From: an uncultured Oscillospiraceae bacterium
Lineage (GTDB): Bacteria > Bacillota > Clostridia > Oscillospirales > Oscillospiraceae
Reading direction: 5' to 3'
Assembly: GCA_934631005.1 (NCBI GenBank)
Contig: CAKTXA010000023.1
Location: 1-43,520, forward strand
DNA: 43,520 nucleotides
Every line of letters starts with the position of its first letter. The stretch's first letter is position 1. The notes below the pieces were generated by a model. The model was not told the origin of the DNA and searched no databases. It saw nothing but the letters and a program-made list of their open reading frames with translations. The position numbers and the translations under genes were made by a program. Shown piece after piece: positions 14,358 to 22,750 of the stretch.

Positions 14358-15425
14358 TTACTTCTGTGTGACTTCGTGCAGGATCCTCTGCATATCGTCC
14401 CACTTTTTCTCCATTTCGGCCACGAGCTTCAGCTGGGTGTGTGCGCGGTCGAGGTTCTGGCCGGGGCGCTGGATGCCGAAGTAAATATCGCCGTCGATGT
14501 GATCCTTCAAAAACCGCAGGCCGATCTCACCCGTGATGACCTTGGCGCTGAGCGGCAGGACCTCGATCTCCTTTTCCGTCAGCGCGTCGCCGCAGGCATC
14601 GAGATACCCGCGCAAAAACGCGCGGTACATATCAAGGTCAATGGTCACGCGGTCAAGATCGCGCTCATCCTCCGCCGCTGTGGACGCGCCGAAGCGGATG
14701 GCGTCGCCGAAGTCGCAGGCCGAAAGGCCGGGCATGACGGTGTCCAGATCGAGCACGCAGATGGCCTTGCCGCTCTCGGGGTCAAAGAGGACGTTGTTGA
14801 GCTTGGTGTCGTTGTGCGTCACGCGCAGCGGCAGCTCGCCCGCCGCCTGCATCCGGCAGAGCGTGCACAGCGCCTCCTCGCGGGAGAATAAGAATTCCAG
14901 CTCCGCCTGCACATCCTTCACGCGCCCCGCGGCATCCGCCTGCACCGACTCCCGCAGCTGGCGGAAGCGGTCGGCGGTGTCGTGGAAGTGCGGGATGGTC
15001 TCATGCAGCCGCTGCGGCGGAAAATCCGCCAGCGCCTGCTGGAACGTGCCGAAGGCCACGGCGGCCTCGTAAAAATCGGCCGGGGTGCGCGGCGCCTCCA
15101 GACAGATGCCGCCGGAGATGTAGCTGTAGGCGCGCCAGAACTCGCCGTCCGGCGCGATGTAATACTTTTTGCCGTCCTTCGTTTCGATCAGATGCAGCGT
15201 CTGCTGGTGCAGCTCCGGCTTGTGGGCGATGTGATCCGTCACGGCGTCGATATTTTCGATGAGCTGCTCCGGGTGGTGGAACGCCACCTGGCTGACGCGC
15301 TGCAGAATGTACTCCCTGCCGTTCGTGCAGGTGATGCGGTAGGTGCGGTTGATATGTCCGTTGCCGAATAGCTCGCAGACGGCCGGCTCGCCGTCAAAGC
15401 AAAACTGCTGTAAAACCTGTTTCAT
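14358..15425 (-). CDS. nahK: N-acetylhexosamine 1-kinase (NahK-like)
   Basis: 355 residues, matching NahK of bifidobacteria (about 359), which phosphorylates GlcNAc/GalNAc at C1 in use of lacto-N-biose and mucin glycans. The APH-kinase fold shows GDGH-like GNGHINRTY (21-29), YILQRV, HFHDT (146-150), the catalytic HNDTKLNN (204-211), metal-binding DLDTVMPG (226-233), and DFGDAIRFGASTAAEDERD (238-256), which is nearly identical to NahK as remembered. The ATG at 15423-15425 has GAGG upstream. No lacto-N-biose phosphorylase, GalT or GalE gene is nearby, so it may act on sugars from elsewhere. Confidence 0.85.
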   Translation of the reverse strand: MKQVLQQFCFDGEPAVCELFGNGHINRTYRITCTNGREYILQRVSQVAFHHPEQLIENIDAVTDHIAHKPELHQQTLHLIETKDGKKYYIAPDGEFWRAYSYISGGICLEAPRTPADFYEAAVAFGTFQQALADFPPQRLHETIPHFHDTADRFRQLRESVQADAAGRVKDVQAELEFLFSREEALCTLCRMQAAGELPLRVTHNDTKLNNVLFDPESGKAICVLDLDTVMPGLSACDFGDAIRFGASTAAEDERDLDRVTIDLDMYRAFLRGYLDACGDALTEKEIEVLPLSAKVITGEIGLRFLKDHIDGDIYFGIQRPGQNLDRAHTQLKLVAEMEKKWDDMQRILHEVTQK

Positions 15426-15537
15426 ACACAGACCTCGTTCCCGTTCGATCAGACTGCCGCGGCGCACATGACAGCATACGCGATCCGGCGGCAGAATGTG
15501 CGGAGCTTTCGGCCCCGCACACGCGCAAAGCTCTTAC

Positions 15538-15565
15538 ATTTTAGCAAAAAATGCAGAAAAGTCAA
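15538..15565 (-). promoter_or_regulatory. Promoter of nahK
   Basis: Minus strand: TTGACT (15560-15565), 16-bp spacer, TAAAAT (15538-15543). It abuts the stop codon of the upstream endonuclease/phosphatase gene. The 113-nt leader contains a GTGCGG/CCGCAC hairpin at about 15498-15521. Confidence 0.6.
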
Positions 15566-16642
15566 TCATTCCGCCGATAATTTGAACGAAAGACGCACCG
15601 GATTGTGGTCGGAATGGGCAAATCCGTCGTCCAGAACGCGCGCATCCGACACCGTGACGTTATCCGAGACGATAAACCCGTCCACGATCACGCGGAGCTG
15701 GCCGTCGCGGATGGGCCCGTCGGCATAGCGGCAGGAGGCCACCGGGGCCGTCTCGTCGATGGGCGCGCAGAGCGTGAGGGGACGTCCTTCAAACAGCTCG
15801 CGCCGGATGGGCTGCGCCCAGTTGTGCCCCTCGGTGGACACGCCGAAATACTGCTCGCTGCCGCCCGCGGGCAGATCCTTGTTAAAATCGCCGCCCGCGA
15901 TGGCATAGTTGCCCTGTTCATACTCCGCCTGCATATCGGCCAGCAGCAGCTCGAGCTGCTCGGTGGCGATCTGCCCGTCGGAGGTGTAAGCCGACAGGTG
16001 GAAGGTATACAGGCACAGCTCCCTGCCGTTTTCCACCGGCAGGCGCGTCACGCTGTAGCAGCGGTCAAGATCCAGCAGCTTCGTCAGCCCCGTCTCCACC
16101 GGCAGGCTCACGCGCTCGGCGCTCGCCGCGGCGAATTTCGACGCCGTCCACAGGCCGGACTGCGAGGCCCCGTGCGGCTGGTGGAAGGGATAGAACAAAA
16201 ACGGGGAATCATAGTTCTGCGCAAACGTCGACGAGCCGTACTGCGTGAGCGCGTCCTGCAAAAGCGCCAGCTCGTTCACGTGATACGTGCGGGTGGCGTT
16301 CGTGTCCACCTCTTCCAGAAGCAGCAGGTCGGCGTCATAGCCATTCAGGGTCTCGGCGATCCCGGCGATGTTCGCGCGCAGGCGCTCCTCGCTCCACGCC
16401 CAGGACTCCGTGCCCTCGTCCATGAAAAATCCGTAGTCCGGCTCATACGCGCCGAAGCCGATGTTCCACGACACGAGCGTATAGTCCGTGTCCGCGGCGA
16501 TCTTCGTGTCCGTCTCCGAGCGCACAGCGAGCGTCTGGTCGCCGATGCGGTGATAGCTGAGCATCACATAGGCAAAATATCCGCCCGCCAGCACCACCAG
16601 CACCAGCAGGACGCACAAAACGATCTTAAGTATCTTTTTCAT
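15566..16642 (-). CDS. Membrane-anchored endonuclease/exonuclease/phosphatase family protein
   Basis: 358 residues. N-terminal anchor helix (4-27), then an EEP fold outside the membrane. Motifs: VSWNIGFG with N60, LLLLEEVD with catalytic E110/E111, the middle AIAGGDFNKD, and the closing GFAHSDHNPV, the SDH metal/catalytic motif. The family includes DNases and lipid or sugar phosphatases; an exported, anchored form suggests an extracellular substrate, but the substrate is not known. The ATG at 16640-16642 follows GGGAGG. The reading frame runs on to 18163 antisense to the next gene; that extension lacks an RBS and crosses this gene's promoter. Confidence 0.85.
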   Translation of the reverse strand: MKKILKIVLCVLLVLVVLAGGYFAYVMLSYHRIGDQTLAVRSETDTKIAADTDYTLVSWNIGFGAYEPDYGFFMDEGTESWAWSEERLRANIAGIAETLNGYDADLLLLEEVDTNATRTYHVNELALLQDALTQYGSSTFAQNYDSPFLFYPFHQPHGASQSGLWTASKFAAASAERVSLPVETGLTKLLDLDRCYSVTRLPVENGRELCLYTFHLSAYTSDGQIATEQLELLLADMQAEYEQGNYAIAGGDFNKDLPAGGSEQYFGVSTEGHNWAQPIRRELFEGRPLTLCAPIDETAPVASCRYADGPIRDGQLRVIVDGFIVSDNVTVSDARVLDDGFAHSDHNPVRLSFKLSAE

Positions 16643-16670
16643 GGCGTATCCTCCCGAAAAAACTTGTATC

Positions 16671-16698
16671 ATTATACCGCACCCGGCGAAAAAAGCAA
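16671..16698 (-). promoter_or_regulatory. Promoter of the EEP-family gene
   Basis: Minus strand: TTGCTT (16693-16698), 16-bp spacer, TATAAT (16671-16676). Its -35 is 7 bp from the -35 of the divergent SLH gene. Confidence 0.65.
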
Positions 16699-16705
16699 CC
16701 GCTCC

Positions 16706-16734
16706 TTGCATTGCGTCCGCTCGCGCGCTATACT
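16706..16734 (+). promoter_or_regulatory. Promoter of the SLH/transglutaminase-like gene
   Basis: TTGCAT (16706-16711), 17-bp spacer, TATACT (16729-16734), back to back with the minus-strand promoter. Confidence 0.65.
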
Positions 16735-16768
16735 GAGTCTGACAGAAAAGAACAGGGAGGATCATTCC

Positions 16769-18526
16769 ATGAAACGCAGGATCATTTCGCTGCTGCTCGC
16801 GCTGGCCATGCTCGCCTGCCTTGCGCCGTGTGCGCTGGCGGCGGACGATGCGCAGCTGACCGCCGCGCAGACGCTGTATGCGCTGGGCCTGATGAAGGGC
16901 GCGGGCAAAAACGCCGACGGCACGCCGAATTTTGCCCTTGACCGCGCCGCCACGCGCGCCGAGGCCGTGACAATGCTCGTGCGGCTGCTGGGCGTGGGCG
17001 ACGGGGAGCTGGCAAAGGAACGCGAGCTGCCGTTTTCCGATGTGCCCGACTGGGCCGCGCAGACCGTCGGCTACGCGTATGACGCAGGGCTGACAAACGG
17101 CGTGGGCGGCGGCCGCTTCGGCTCCGGCAGCGCCGTGACGGCGGCGCAGTACCTCACGTTCGTCCTGCGCGCGATGGGCTACGCGTCCGGCGAGGATTTC
17201 TCGTGGGACGCGGCGTGGGCGCTGACCGACCGGCTCGGCGTCACGCACGGGCAGTACCGCGCGAACAGCGCGTTTCTCCGCGGCGACGCGGCGCTCGTCT
17301 CCGCCTGCGCGCTGAAGGCCACGTGCAAAAACGGCAAAACGCTCTATGAGAACATCTTCGGCAAAAAGCTGCCGGATGACCTTGCGCAGTCGCTCCGCAG
17401 GCTCAGCGGCGAAGCGGAGCCGCGCGACACCTCCGTCGCCGCGTCCGGCTACGCCAGCTACCTCGACGAGCTGGAGCTCCCCGCCGTCCTCGGCCGGCCG
17501 CAGTATTCGCAGGCGCAGATCCGCGCCATGAGCGGCTATACGCTCGACCAGCTGAAGGACGCCATCTACACCGTGCCGGATATGATCCAGTACCTTGTGG
17601 AGAGCGGCTACGGCAAAACCCCCTCTTGGAAGGACGATATTCATTTTAACAACGGCGGCTACGACTGGGCCGTCAACAAATCCGCCGCCGGGGCGCTCGC
17701 CACGAGCTGCCCGAGCTGCGGCGCGGTGTCGAATCTCACACGCTATATCCTTGAGGGTGACTACACCGACTGCGGCTACGTCCTTTGGGGCGAGTATGAC
17801 ACCAGCACGAACCGCGCCTCCGGCGGGCACATCATCAACTTCTACCAGATCGGAAACGAATACGTCACGTTCGACTATGAGAGCGTCATCGCCGGGCAGT
17901 GGCGGCCAAACGACACCAGCTGCTGGCAGGTAAGCTCCGCCAAGGGCATCGCCGACCAGGCCCGCAAGCTCAATATGCAGGGCCGTGCCATCCACACCAT
18001 CGTCCTCGACCGCGGGGCCTACCGGATGCACCTGCCGCTGGCGATGCTCGACCAGAAGGCCGAGCAGGCGTGCTACTTCACCGCCGGCTCGTACCGCTAC
18101 GACGCGGAGCTTCTCTATCAGGACGACGCGTGGCGCGCATCCTGCTCCGCGTTCGCCGATCACCCGTTCTTTGACGACACGGTCACGCTCGCGGAAAGCA
18201 ACATCCCGTCGTGGGCGTTTGACGGCGCGAGCGACGAGTATATCACCCCCGCCGATGTTTCCGGCCTGTGTATCTACTACCGCGGCTTTACCATCGAGCC
18301 GGGCTACCGCTTCGGCCCCATCGAGGCCGGGCAGACGCTGGAGGTGTATGTAAACGGCGTGCGTAAGACCGCCTCGCAGTTCACCGTGCAGAACACCAGC
18401 CCCGGCAGCTGCCCGCTCACCATCCAGGCGGACGGCACCATCGTCTGCGGCACAGCGGCCGCTGACACCACTATCTATATCCGCTGCGGCACGTCCGAGG
18501 GCCGCTATATTTTAGGCGGCCCTTAA
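16769..18526 (+). CDS. Secreted SLH-domain protein with transglutaminase-like region
   Basis: 585 residues from the ATG at 16769, which follows GGGAGG. Signal peptide (1-25, cutting after CALA-A). SLH-like repeats fill about 26-190 (ATRAEAVTMLVRLLG, FSDVPDWA, GLTNGVGGGRFG). The middle region has Cys314/Cys317 in SCPSCGAVSN, His354 in GGHIINFYQI and Asp369 in VTFDYES. The order and spacing (Cys, +37 His, +15 Asp) are those of the transglutaminase/papain-like core; this is inference, as the rest of the fold is unfamiliar. The C-terminal 80 residues look like a small beta domain. It is likely a wall-bound enzyme acting on surface proteins or peptides. Confidence 0.7.
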   Translation: MKRRIISLLLALAMLACLAPCALAADDAQLTAAQTLYALGLMKGAGKNADGTPNFALDRAATRAEAVTMLVRLLGVGDGELAKERELPFSDVPDWAAQTVGYAYDAGLTNGVGGGRFGSGSAVTAAQYLTFVLRAMGYASGEDFSWDAAWALTDRLGVTHGQYRANSAFLRGDAALVSACALKATCKNGKTLYENIFGKKLPDDLAQSLRRLSGEAEPRDTSVAASGYASYLDELELPAVLGRPQYSQAQIRAMSGYTLDQLKDAIYTVPDMIQYLVESGYGKTPSWKDDIHFNNGGYDWAVNKSAAGALATSCPSCGAVSNLTRYILEGDYTDCGYVLWGEYDTSTNRASGGHIINFYQIGNEYVTFDYESVIAGQWRPNDTSCWQVSSAKGIADQARKLNMQGRAIHTIVLDRGAYRMHLPLAMLDQKAEQACYFTAGSYRYDAELLYQDDAWRASCSAFADHPFFDDTVTLAESNIPSWAFDGASDEYITPADVSGLCIYYRGFTIEPGYRFGPIEAGQTLEVYVNGVRKTASQFTVQNTSPGSCPLTIQADGTIVCGTAAADTTIYIRCGTSEGRYILGGP

Positions 18527-18554
18527 AGTGACCGCTGATCTGTGCGGAAAACGC

Positions 18555-18583
18555 TTGCATTCCTAATGGCTTTATGCTAAGAT
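18555..18583 (+). promoter_or_regulatory. Promoter of the flavodiiron gene
   Basis: TTGCAT (18555-18560), 17-bp spacer, TAAGAT (18578-18583), 42 bp before the ATG. Confidence 0.6.
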
Positions 18584-18625
18584 AAAAACAAGAACCATTC
18601 CTATTTTATTTTCAGGAGGAACTGT

Positions 18626-20485
18626 ATGCACTGCGTCAAAAAAATTCAGGATGATCTCTACTGGGTCGGCGCGAGCGACCGGCGGCTGGCGCTGTTTGAA
18701 AACGTCTATCCCATCCCCGAGGGCGTGAGCTATAACGCCTACGTGCTGCTGGACGAAAAGACCGTCCTGCTCGACACGGTCGACCTGTCGGTCAGCTGTC
18801 AGTTCTTCGAGAACGTGGAGCACGTGCTGGACGGCCGGGCGCTCGACTATATCATCGTCGACCACATGGAGCCCGACCACGCCGCCACGCTGCAGGAGAC
18901 TGTGCGCCGCTGGCCCGAGGCGAAGGTCGTCTGCAATGCCAAGACCCTGACGATGATCCGCAATTACTTCACCTTTGACGTGGACGCACGCGCCGTCATC
19001 GTCAAGGAGATGGACACGCTCTGCACCGGCAGGCACACCTTCGCCTTCGTCATGGCGCCGATGGTGCACTGGCCGGAGGTCATGGTCAGCTACGACGTCA
19101 CGACCAAAACGCTCTTCTCCGCCGACGCGTTCGGCACGTTCGGGGCGCTGAACGGCAATCTGTTTGCCGACGAGGTCGACTTCCGCACCGAAAAGCTCGC
19201 CGAGGCGCGGCGGTATTACACGAATATCGTCGGCAAATACGGCACACAGGTGCAGGCGCTGCTCAAAAAGGCCGCCACGATCGAAATTGAGACCATCTGC
19301 CCGCTGCACGGCCCCGTCTGGCGGCGTGACATCCCCTGGCTCGTCGACAAATACGTCCACTGGGCGACGTACCGTCCCGAGGAGCAGGCCGTCGTGATCG
19401 CCTACGCATCGGTGTATGGCGGGACGGAGAACGCGGCGAGCATCCTCGCGTCCATGCTCGCCGAGCGCGGCGCGCACAATGTAAAGCTCTATGACGTGTC
19501 CGTCACGCACCCGAGCTATATCGTCTCCGAGTGCTTCCGCGCGAGCCATCTCGTGTTCCTCTCCACGACGTATAACGCCGGGATGTTCGTGAACATGGAA
19601 ACGCTCGTGCACGACATCGTGGCCCACAACCTGCAGAACCGCACCATCGCGCTGGTCGAAAACGGCTCGTGGGCGCCCACGGCGGCGGGGCTGATGCGCG
19701 CCGAGTTCCAGAAGCTCAAAAACTGCACCATCCTCGATGAGGGCTGCACCATCCGCTCCAGCGTGAAGGACGAGCAGGTACAGCAGCTGGCCGCCATCGC
19801 GGACGCGCTGTGCCAAACGCTCGTGCCCGCGCCCGCCGCGCCCATCGCTGAGCCCGCGCCGGCTGCGCCCGGCATCGTGGAGCCGAACGCGATGTTCAAG
19901 CTCTCCTACGGTCTGTTCGTGCTCACCGCGCGCGACGGCAGCCGCGACAACGGCTGCATCATCAACACCGTCACGCAGCTGACCGACTCGCCCAAGCGCA
20001 TCTCCATCGCCGTGAACAAGCAGAACCTGACGCACGATATGGTGCTGAGGACGGGCGTGTTCAATGTGTCCATCCTCTCGGAGGACGCGCCGTTTGCCAT
20101 CTTCAAGCACTACGGCTTCCAGTCCGGCCGCGAGACCGATAAATTCTCCGGCGTCCCGGCGCTGGCGCGCGCGCAGAACGGGGTGTATTACCTCCCCTAC
20201 TCCACGAACGCCTTCCTCAGCGGCAAGGTCACGCAGACCATCGACCTCGGCACGCACACGCTGTTCATCGCCGACGTCACCGAGGCGCGCGTGCTCTCTG
20301 ACGTGCCGTCCATGACGTATGCGTACTACTTTGAAAACGTCAAGCCCAAGCCCGCCGCGCTGGAGAAAAAGACCGGCTGGGTGTGCAAGATCTGCGGCTA
20401 CGTCTACGAGGGCGAGGAGCTGCCGCCGGACTATATCTGCCCGCTGTGCAAGCACGGCGCGGAGGATTTCGAAAAAATCCAGTAA
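18626..20485 (+). CDS. Flavodiiron protein fused to flavin reductase and rubredoxin domains
   Basis: 619 residues; reduces O2 to water and/or NO to N2O in anaerobes. Modules in order: metallo-beta-lactamase-like diiron core (1-250) with the full ligand set H80-x-E82-x-D84-H85, H148, D167 and H228; flavodoxin domain (about 255-395, YASVYGGTENAAS); an Ala/Pro linker (about 403-425); an FMN-binding flavin reductase domain (about 428-570, with NTVTQLTDSPKRISIAVNK); and a C-terminal rubredoxin with C587-x2-C590-x14-C605-x2-C608. The short 14-residue gap is rubrerythrin-like, not classic rubredoxin. AGGAGG precedes the ATG. The chain could pass electrons internally from NAD(P)H to the diiron site. 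Confidence 0.93.
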   Translation: MHCVKKIQDDLYWVGASDRRLALFENVYPIPEGVSYNAYVLLDEKTVLLDTVDLSVSCQFFENVEHVLDGRALDYIIVDHMEPDHAATLQETVRRWPEAKVVCNAKTLTMIRNYFTFDVDARAVIVKEMDTLCTGRHTFAFVMAPMVHWPEVMVSYDVTTKTLFSADAFGTFGALNGNLFADEVDFRTEKLAEARRYYTNIVGKYGTQVQALLKKAATIEIETICPLHGPVWRRDIPWLVDKYVHWATYRPEEQAVVIAYASVYGGTENAASILASMLAERGAHNVKLYDVSVTHPSYIVSECFRASHLVFLSTTYNAGMFVNMETLVHDIVAHNLQNRTIALVENGSWAPTAAGLMRAEFQKLKNCTILDEGCTIRSSVKDEQVQQLAAIADALCQTLVPAPAAPIAEPAPAAPGIVEPNAMFKLSYGLFVLTARDGSRDNGCIINTVTQLTDSPKRISIAVNKQNLTHDMVLRTGVFNVSILSEDAPFAIFKHYGFQSGRETDKFSGVPALARAQNGVYYLPYSTNAFLSGKVTQTIDLGTHTLFIADVTEARVLSDVPSMTYAYYFENVKPKPAALEKKTGWVCKICGYVYEGEELPPDYICPLCKHGAEDFEKIQ

Positions 20486-20511
20486 ACAAACATATTTGGG
20501 AGGTCATTTGC

Positions 20512-21960
20512 ATGTCAGTTCTGGGTCATCTGCAGCCTGCAGCGGTCTTTTCGTGGTTTGAGCAGCTGTGCGCCATCCCGCACGGCTCCGGCAACACCGC
20601 CGCCATCAGCGATTTCTGCGTCCGCTTCGCAAAAGACCGCGGCCTGCGCGTCCATCAGGACAGCGTCGGCAACGTCATCATCTACAAGCCCGCCACGCCC
20701 GGCTATGAGGCCGCGCCTACGGTCATCCTTCAGGGCCATCTCGACATGGTGGCCGAAAAGGCCCCCGGCTGCACGCTGGACATGGCAAAAGAGCCGCTGC
20801 AGCTGCGCGTAGACGGCGACTGGATCTGGGCCGAGGGCACCACGCTCGGCGGCGATGACGGCATCGCCGTGGCGATGGCGCTGGCCGTGCTGGACAGCCA
20901 CGATCTCCAGCATCCGCCGCTCGAGGCCGTGTTCACCATCGACGAGGAGACCGGCATGGACGGCGCGATCGCGCTGGACGGCTCGCTTCTCAAAGGCCGG
21001 CGGCTGCTCAACATCGACTCTGAGGAGGAGGGCATCCTTACCGTGAGCTGCGCAGGCGGCGCGGACTCGCTGGTGGACATTGGGCTGGACACGCACCCCT
21101 GTGACCTGACGGCGGCGAAGCTCGTCATCACCGGCCTTGTCGGCGGCCACTCCGGCGCGGAGATCAACAAGGGCCGCGCCAGCGCCGTCGTGCTGCTGGG
21201 CCGCGTTCTGCAGGAACTGTTTGACCGCGTGCCGCTGCGCATCGTCTCCGCGATGAGCGGCATGAAGGCCAACGCCATTCCCGCCCATGCCGAGGCTGTG
21301 CTGGCGCTGGCGGACAACGACCTGGAAAAGGCGCAGGCCGTGCTTTCCGAAATGCAGAGCATCCTGCGCGCGGAGTACGCCGTGGCCGACCCCAACATCA
21401 CCCTCACGCTGACGCCCGACGGCAAGGCCGAAAGCGCCCTGACCGAGCACTCCACGCGCCGCGTGTGCGCGTTTTTGTGCCTGGCTCCGAACGGCGTGGC
21501 TGCGATGAGCATGGACATCCCCGGCCTTGTGCAGACGTCGGACAATCTCGGCATCTTCCGCGTGGAAAACGGACGCCTGACCGGCACGTTCAGCGTGCGC
21601 AGCTCCGTCGCCACGCAAAAGCAGATGCTCCTCACCCGCATCCGCCTGCTGTGCGAGGGGCTGGACGGCACGGCCACGAATACCAGCAGCTATCCCGCGT
21701 GGGAATACCGCCGCGAGTCGCCCCTGCGCGACGTGATGGTGAAGGTCTTTGCCGCGCAGTACGGCCATGAGCCGAAGGTGGAGGCCATCCACGCCGGGCT
21801 CGAGTGCGGCCTGCTCTCCGGCAAGCTCCCGGGGCTCGACGCCGTCTCGTTCGGCCCCGATCTTCTGGACATCCACACCCCGCGCGAGCGCATGAACATC
21901 CCGTCCGTCGCCCGCACCTGGCAGTACCTCACCGCCGTTTTGAAGGCGCTCAAGGTATAA
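20512..21960 (+). CDS. pepD: Aminoacyl-histidine dipeptidase PepD (M20 family)
   Basis: 482 residues, the usual PepD length (about 485). Cytosolic Zn dipeptidase cleaving Xaa-His and other dipeptides. Metal-site motifs: GHLDMV with H76 and D78, GGDDGIA with D115/D116, and DEETGMDG with the catalytic E145 and ligand E146. The later half contains GHSGAEINKGRA and the dimer domain. The ATG at 20512 follows GGGAGG at 8-nt spacing. It is 26 bp after the flavodiiron gene, so probably co-transcribed. Confidence 0.93.
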   Translation: MSVLGHLQPAAVFSWFEQLCAIPHGSGNTAAISDFCVRFAKDRGLRVHQDSVGNVIIYKPATPGYEAAPTVILQGHLDMVAEKAPGCTLDMAKEPLQLRVDGDWIWAEGTTLGGDDGIAVAMALAVLDSHDLQHPPLEAVFTIDEETGMDGAIALDGSLLKGRRLLNIDSEEEGILTVSCAGGADSLVDIGLDTHPCDLTAAKLVITGLVGGHSGAEINKGRASAVVLLGRVLQELFDRVPLRIVSAMSGMKANAIPAHAEAVLALADNDLEKAQAVLSEMQSILRAEYAVADPNITLTLTPDGKAESALTEHSTRRVCAFLCLAPNGVAAMSMDIPGLVQTSDNLGIFRVENGRLTGTFSVRSSVATQKQMLLTRIRLLCEGLDGTATNTSSYPAWEYRRESPLRDVMVKVFAAQYGHEPKVEAIHAGLECGLLSGKLPGLDAVSFGPDLLDIHTPRERMNIPSVARTWQYLTAVLKALKV

Positions 21961-21979
21961 AATCACCAAAAACCGGTCA

Positions 21980-22016
21980 AAAAACCGCGCGGGGGGGCGT
22001 CCTCCGCGCGGTTTTT
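21980..22016 (+). terminator. Terminator of the flavodiiron-pepD unit
   Basis: 13-bp stem AAAAACCGCGCGG (21980-21992) with its complement at 22004-22016, ending in TTTTT. Confidence 0.9.
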
Positions 22017-22036
22017 GCAGGATTGTTTTTAATTGA

Positions 22037-22067
22037 TTCACAATTTTTGCCGAAAAGTTTGTATAAT
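22037..22067 (+). promoter_or_regulatory. Promoter of the J-protein/dnaK operon
   Basis: Perfect TATAAT at 22062-22067 with a weaker TTCACA at 22037-22042 (19-bp spacer). No CIRCE or other heat-shock operator is present. Confidence 0.55.
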
Positions 22068-22099
22068 AAGCACTAAGTTACAAGAAAGGGGTGACGGGC

Positions 22100-22726
22100 A
22101 TGACCGGCGATCCGTATCAGATCCTTGGCGTTTCGCACGACGCGGACGCGGAGCAGATCAAGCAGGCCTACCGCCGTCTTGCCAAGCAGTATCACCCCGA
22201 TCTGCACCCCGGCGACGCCGAGGCCGCACGGCGCATGAACGAGATCAACGAGGCCTACGACCTCATCAAAAATCCCGATGTCTACCGCCGCCAGCAGGCG
22301 CAGAATGCCCAGCAGCAAACGTGGCAGACGTATCAGACCGCGTATCAGGAGCGCCCCGACCAGCAGGCGTATGACCCGTTCAGCTTCTTCCGCGACGCGG
22401 GCGGGCAGTACTGGGTGCATTTTGACGGCACGCAGGGCGAAGAGGATGACCGGCAGCAGACCGGGCAGAATCCCTACGGGCAGAACAACTACCAGTGGAC
22501 GTATCACCGCACGCGCCGCCGCGGCGGGCTGTTGTGGCGGCTGTTCCTCGTCTATCTGGTCGTACAGCTGTTTTTGTCGCTGTTCGGCGGCTGCGGCTAC
22601 CGCGCGCGGCAGGCCGACGCCTACAACGACTATAACGATTATTACAGCAATTACTACGGCTATTACAGCGACGCCGCCGGGCAGGACGCGAACACCGCGC
22701 GCGGCTTCGGCAGCACGAACAGCTGA
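22100..22726 (+). CDS. Membrane-anchored J-domain protein
   Basis: 208 residues. N-terminal J domain (1-66) with the Hsp70-stimulating HPD at 32-34. A Gln-rich linker (66-135) follows, then a basic HRTRRRGG stop and a transmembrane helix (143-164), and an outside tail of 44 residues with nine tyrosines (NDYNDYYSNYYGYY). The zinc-finger and substrate-binding domains of true DnaJ are missing, so it is a type III J-protein. The ATG at 22100 is preferred to the GTG at 22091, which leaves no room for the AAAGGGG RBS. It is directly followed by dnaK, its probable partner. Confidence 0.85.
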   Translation: MTGDPYQILGVSHDADAEQIKQAYRRLAKQYHPDLHPGDAEAARRMNEINEAYDLIKNPDVYRRQQAQNAQQQTWQTYQTAYQERPDQQAYDPFSFFRDAGGQYWVHFDGTQGEEDDRQQTGQNPYGQNNYQWTYHRTRRRGGLLWRLFLVYLVVQLFLSLFGGCGYRARQADAYNDYNDYYSNYYGYYSDAAGQDANTARGFGSTNS

Positions 22727-22750
22727 GCTTTTCAGGAAGGAGGGACGGAT

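Noticed and set aside
15566..18163. A single minus-strand frame of 865 codons
   Set aside because: Only the last 358 codons (from 16642) are a real gene. The rest is antisense to the SLH/transglutaminase-like gene, is Arg/Gly/His-rich without family features, and crosses two clear promoters.
18572..20455. Long minus-strand frame of 627 codons opposite the flavodiiron gene
   Set aside because: An antisense shadow caused by high GC and third-position bias. The plus-strand protein has complete conserved domains.
22020..22100. CIRCE element for the J-protein/dnaK operon
   Set aside because: Only a partial AGCACTAA-like word is present; there is no inverted GAGTGCTAA half.
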